DNA of 8,422 nt, taken from NCBI GenBank assembly GCA_900550335.1, contig URRU01000074.1, forward strand, positions 1-8,422, given 5' to 3'. Shown one piece after another: positions 5,737 to 8,422 of the stretch (positions are counted from its first letter, which is position 1; each line of letters begins with the position of its first letter). Under the pieces are notes generated by a model. It was given only the letters and a program-made list of their open reading frames with translations, searched no databases and was not told where the DNA came from. Origin of the DNA: an uncultured Clostridium sp. (lineage in GTDB: Bacteria > Bacillota > Clostridia > Peptostreptococcales > Peptostreptococcaceae). A program made the position numbers and the translations under genes.

Positions 5737-8397
5737 ATGAAGTTAAAAACACAGAAAGAGATAAAATCAATATTCGCAGTTTTATGTGTAGTATTTGGAT
5801 TTTTTCTAATAATTCCGCTTTTGTATATCTTTAAATACGCTTTTGTCGGGGATTCTGGACTAACAATCCAGTTTTTCTCCGATGTATTTAAAGAGAAAGG
5901 ATTTACAACAGCGATATTTAACAGCTTAAAGGTATCTGCAATAAGTGCATGTATATCAACAGTTCTTGCATTTATATTGTCTTATACAGTTCAGTATACA
6001 AATGTAAAAACTCCAATCAAAAAGCTTATAAAATCGGCTGCTGTATTTCCAATGTTGCTTCCAACAATAACTTATGGATTTGCAATAATATATTCATTTG
6101 GTAAACAGGGATTAGTAACGACTTTATTAGGGAAGCAATTCTTTGAAATATACGGATTAAATGGATTAGTTCTTGGATTTGTAATTTATACACTTCCAAT
6201 ATCATATATGCTAACATCAAACACTATGAGATATGTAGATAAGAAATTCTCAATAGTATCTAGAGTAATGGGTGACAAACCTTTAAAAACATTCTTAACT
6301 ACAGTATTAAGACCATTAGCTGGAACACTTGCAGCGGCATTTGTTCAGACATTCTTCTTATCATTCACAGATTTTGGGATACCAGCATCAATAGGTGGAA
6401 AATACGACACAATAGCATCGGTACTTTATTCAGAAATGCTAGGCTCAATACCTAACTTTAACAACGGAGCTGTTGTAGCATTAGTAATGTTAATACCTAC
6501 AGTAGTTGGGATAGCAGTACTAACATATCTTGAAAAATATAATATAAGGTATCAGAAAATTTCTGAAATTGAAATAAGAAAAGGCACAGTTAGAGATACA
6601 GTGTGTGGAATTATTTCAGTATTAGTATGTGCGGTGATAATAATACCATTTGTGGTTATATTTATAGCTCCATTTGTAAAAATGTGGTCTTATGATATGA
6701 CTCCAACACTAGATAATTTTACAAAAATAATAAAAACAGCAAATCTTGGAGAAGTTTATCTTCATTCAATAGGAATAGCTGCTGCTGTTGCAATAATAGG
6801 TATGATACTTACATACGCTGCAGCACTTGTAACAGCTAGAAGTCAGATAAATAAAAAAGCAAAATCAATAATAGAAACAATATCTCTAATAACAAATACA
6901 GTTCCGGGTATGGTAATAGGTATTGCATATTTATTAATGTTTACAGGAACGAGCCTACAAAATACATTTGCAATAATAATAGTTTGTACAATAGTACACT
7001 ACTTCTCAACACCGTACCTGATGTTTAAAAACTCATTATCTAAAATGAATTCATCTTGGGAAACTACAGCGATGCTTATGGGAGATAGCTGGATTAAAAC
7101 AATAATAAGGATAGTAACTCCAAACTCATTCTCTACAATATGTGAGGTAATATCTTACTACTTTGTAAATGCAATGGTTACAATAAGTGCGGTTGTATTC
7201 TTAGTTGGGGCAAAGACAGCTACAATAACTACTAAAATAAAAGAACTTCAGTACTTTGCAAAATTTGATGAGATATTTATTTTATCGATAATGATACTAG
7301 CAACAAATATAGTTGTTAAAGTGCTATTCCAGGCACTTGCAAATAGAAAATCAGTAAAAGAAAAAAGAGAAAGCGAAGAAAACAACAAAGGAGAAAAAAG
7401 AAAAATGAGTTTAAAGAAAAAATTAGCACTTCCATTATTATGTTTAACACTTGCAGTTGCGCCACTAGCAGGATGTAGTAAATCAGCAGATGATCAGGTT
7501 GTAATATATTCAAATGCAGATGAAGAAGCAGTTGAAGAAATGTCAAAGGCACTTGATGAAAATGGATACGATGGAAAATATACATTCCAGACATTTGGTA
7601 CTTCAGAACTAGGAGGAAAGCTTCTTGCTGAGGGAACAAATATAGAGGCTGATATGGTAACAATGAGTTCATTCTACTTAGATAGTGCTCAGGAAAAAAA
7701 TAATATGTTCGAAAAAAGAAACTACGATGTAAAAATACTAGACGGAATAGAAGCTAAAGACTTCTATGCACCTATAACTTCTCAGGAAGGTGCGATAATA
7801 GTAAATACAGAAATGCTAAAAGAAAATGGATTAAAAGCTCCTACAAGTATAAAAGACTTAGCTAAACCAGAATACAAAGGATTTATATCTGTAACAGATG
7901 TAGCTAGTTCATCTACAGCTTGGCTTTTAGTACAGGCTATAATAAGCGAATATGGTGAAACTGAAGGAAAAGAAATACTATCAGCAATATATGCAAATGC
8001 TGGGGATCATATAGAAGAATCTGGTTCTGCACCACTTAAAAAAGTTAGAGCAGGAGAGGTAGCAATAGGATTTGGATTAAGACATCAGGCAGTTGCTGAT
8101 AAAGAAGAAGGTCTACCAATAGATTTCATAGACCCAACAGAAGGAAACTTCTCATTAACAGAATCAGTTGCAGTTGTCAAAAAAGATAACAGCGAAAAAG
8201 TTGAATTATCTCAAGAAATGGCTAAATGTATAATCGAAAAAGGAAGACAGTATTTAATAGAAACTTATCCAAATGCAATATACGAAGGTGAAAAAACAGA
8301 CAACAAAAACCATTCTAAATATCCTAAGACATTCTCTGAACCATTAACAGCAGAATTATTAGAAAAACATATAGAATTCTCTGATTCATGTAAATAG
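5737..8397 (+). CDS. ABC importer permease fused in frame to a substrate-binding lipoprotein
   Basis: This single open frame of 886 codons has two parts. Residues 1 to about 535 form a double-length permease with about 12 helices. It contains two EAA-type coupling segments, SRVMGDKPLKTFLTTVLRPL (175-194) and AMLMGDSWIKTIIRIVTP (445-462), as in the FbpB/PhnU-type permeases of roughly 540-560 residues. A charged linker (about 537-556, rich in Lys and Glu) leads to residue 557. There a complete lipoprotein precursor begins: KKK, a hydrophobic core and lipobox LAG-Cys580. It is followed by a family 1-type binding protein starting VVIYSNADEEAV (588-599). Topology is compatible with a real fusion: helix 12 would end inside, and the signal segment would cross outward. 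A ribosome binding site at 7387-7393 and ATG at 7405 also allow separate synthesis. Ligand candidates are 2-aminoethylphosphonate, hexose phosphates or Fe3+. Confidence 0.85.
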   Translation: MKLKTQKEIKSIFAVLCVVFGFFLIIPLLYIFKYAFVGDSGLTIQFFSDVFKEKGFTTAIFNSLKVSAISACISTVLAFILSYTVQYTNVKTPIKKLIKSAAVFPMLLPTITYGFAIIYSFGKQGLVTTLLGKQFFEIYGLNGLVLGFVIYTLPISYMLTSNTMRYVDKKFSIVSRVMGDKPLKTFLTTVLRPLAGTLAAAFVQTFFLSFTDFGIPASIGGKYDTIASVLYSEMLGSIPNFNNGAVVALVMLIPTVVGIAVLTYLEKYNIRYQKISEIEIRKGTVRDTVCGIISVLVCAVIIIPFVVIFIAPFVKMWSYDMTPTLDNFTKIIKTANLGEVYLHSIGIAAAVAIIGMILTYAAALVTARSQINKKAKSIIETISLITNTVPGMVIGIAYLLMFTGTSLQNTFAIIIVCTIVHYFSTPYLMFKNSLSKMNSSWETTAMLMGDSWIKTIIRIVTPNSFSTICEVISYYFVNAMVTISAVVFLVGAKTATITTKIKELQYFAKFDEIFILSIMILATNIVVKVLFQALANRKSVKEKRESEENNKGEKRKMSLKKKLALPLLCLTLAVAPLAGCSKSADDQVVIYSNADEEAVEEMSKALDENGYDGKYTFQTFGTSELGGKLLAEGTNIEADMVTMSSFYLDSAQEKNNMFEKRNYDVKILDGIEAKDFYAPITSQEGAIIVNTEMLKENGLKAPTSIKDLAKPEYKGFISVTDVASSSTAWLLVQAIISEYGETEGKEILSAIYANAGDHIEESGSAPLKKVRAGEVAIGFGLRHQAVADKEEGLPIDFIDPTEGNFSLTESVAVVKKDNSEKVELSQEMAKCIIEKGRQYLIETYPNAIYEGEKTDNKNHSKYPKTFSEPLTAELLEKHIEFSDSCK
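7387..7407 (+). promoter_or_regulatory. Internal ribosome binding site and start codon for the binding lipoprotein
   Basis: AAAGGAG (7387-7393) lies 11 bases before ATG 7405, inside the continuous permease-lipoprotein frame. The spacing is somewhat longer than at the other genes here (about 5-9). The ATG is followed at once by a lipoprotein signal sequence, which is where a separate gene would start. The ATG also overlaps a TGA (7406-7408) in the +1 frame, an ATGA arrangement typical of coupled genes, though the permease frame does not use that stop as the sequence stands. Confidence 0.6.
7405..8397 (+). other. Substrate-binding lipoprotein module (possible separate 330-residue product)
   Basis: If started at the internal ATG, this module is a complete 330-residue lipoprotein. 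It has a positively charged KKK (4-6), a hydrophobic stretch and lipobox Leu-Ala-Gly-Cys24, with mature SBP sequence after it. The N-lobe opens with VVIYSNADEE (32-41). FGTSELGGKLLAEG (64-77) and ADMVTMSSFYLDSA (82-95) fit the FbpA/AfuA/PhnS-like group. DVASSSTAW (165-173) is a Ser/Thr-rich loop of the sort that can hold phosphate. No adjacent Tyr-Tyr pair is present, whereas FbpA-type ferric-binding proteins use one as iron ligands. I therefore lean toward a phosphonate or phosphorylated ligand. The exact substrate is not determinable here. Confidence 0.7.
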
Positions 8398-8422
8398 AAA
8401 AGTAAAAAGAATTTAAGAAGAA

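Noticed and set aside
7361..7400. Possible programmed -1 ribosomal frameshift at AAAAAAG runs in the permease-lipoprotein linker
   Set aside because: The A-AAA-AAG heptamers are not in the zero-frame phase needed for tandem slippage, and the open frame already continues without shifting.
7316..7672. Minus-strand ORF of 118 codons across the permease-lipoprotein junction
   Set aside because: It is a shadow frame; its Leu/Phe-rich run is the complement of the Lys/Glu-rich linker.

Overview
This window is AT-rich with clostridial-style codon use (many ATA, AGA, AAA and GAA codons) and strong AGGAGG-type ribosome binding sites. It most resembles a low-GC member of the Clostridia, possibly Peptostreptococcaceae; that assignment is an inference from composition and gene content. 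Seven genes are called, all on the plus strand. I see no RNA genes, insertion sequences, CRISPR arrays or phage genes.

Left half (about 113-3749): five genes that look like one or two transcription units. They are a permease of the DUF318/ArsP family, a small CxxC thioredoxin-like protein with a charged N-terminal extension, a two-domain protein joining an ArsC/low-molecular-weight-phosphatase domain to a hypoxanthine (deoxyinosine) DNA glycosylase domain, a stand-alone B3/B4 domain protein, and an O6-methylguanine-DNA methyltransferase. Permease, thioredoxin-like protein and ArsC-like domain form a recognisable metalloid/thiol-redox set. The glycosylase and methyltransferase both repair damaged bases. 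The cluster therefore suggests combined export or reduction of a toxic compound and repair of modified DNA bases. A 16-bp AT-rich palindrome ahead of the first gene is a candidate repressor site.

Right half (about 3750-8422): an RpiR-family regulator (HTH plus SIS domain), then a binding-protein-dependent ABC importer. The importer consists of an ATPase and one 886-codon ORF encoding both a 12-helix double permease and a lipoprotein substrate-binding protein. The regulator gene has the palindrome AATGTAGT-N3-ACTACATT just before its ribosome binding site. The same palindrome recurs just after the gene, inside a terminator-like hairpin, ahead of a good sigma-A-type promoter for the importer. 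This fits autoregulation plus control of the importer. The importer belongs to the Fe3+/2-aminoethylphosphonate/hexose-phosphate family. The binding protein has no adjacent tyrosine pair and the regulator carries a SIS domain, so I favour a phosphorylated or phosphonate ligand over iron.

The points most worth checking are the ArsC-glycosylase fusion, the permease-binding protein fusion (which keeps an internal ribosome binding site and lipobox), and the paired RpiR-type palindromes, one of which sits inside alternative hairpins.
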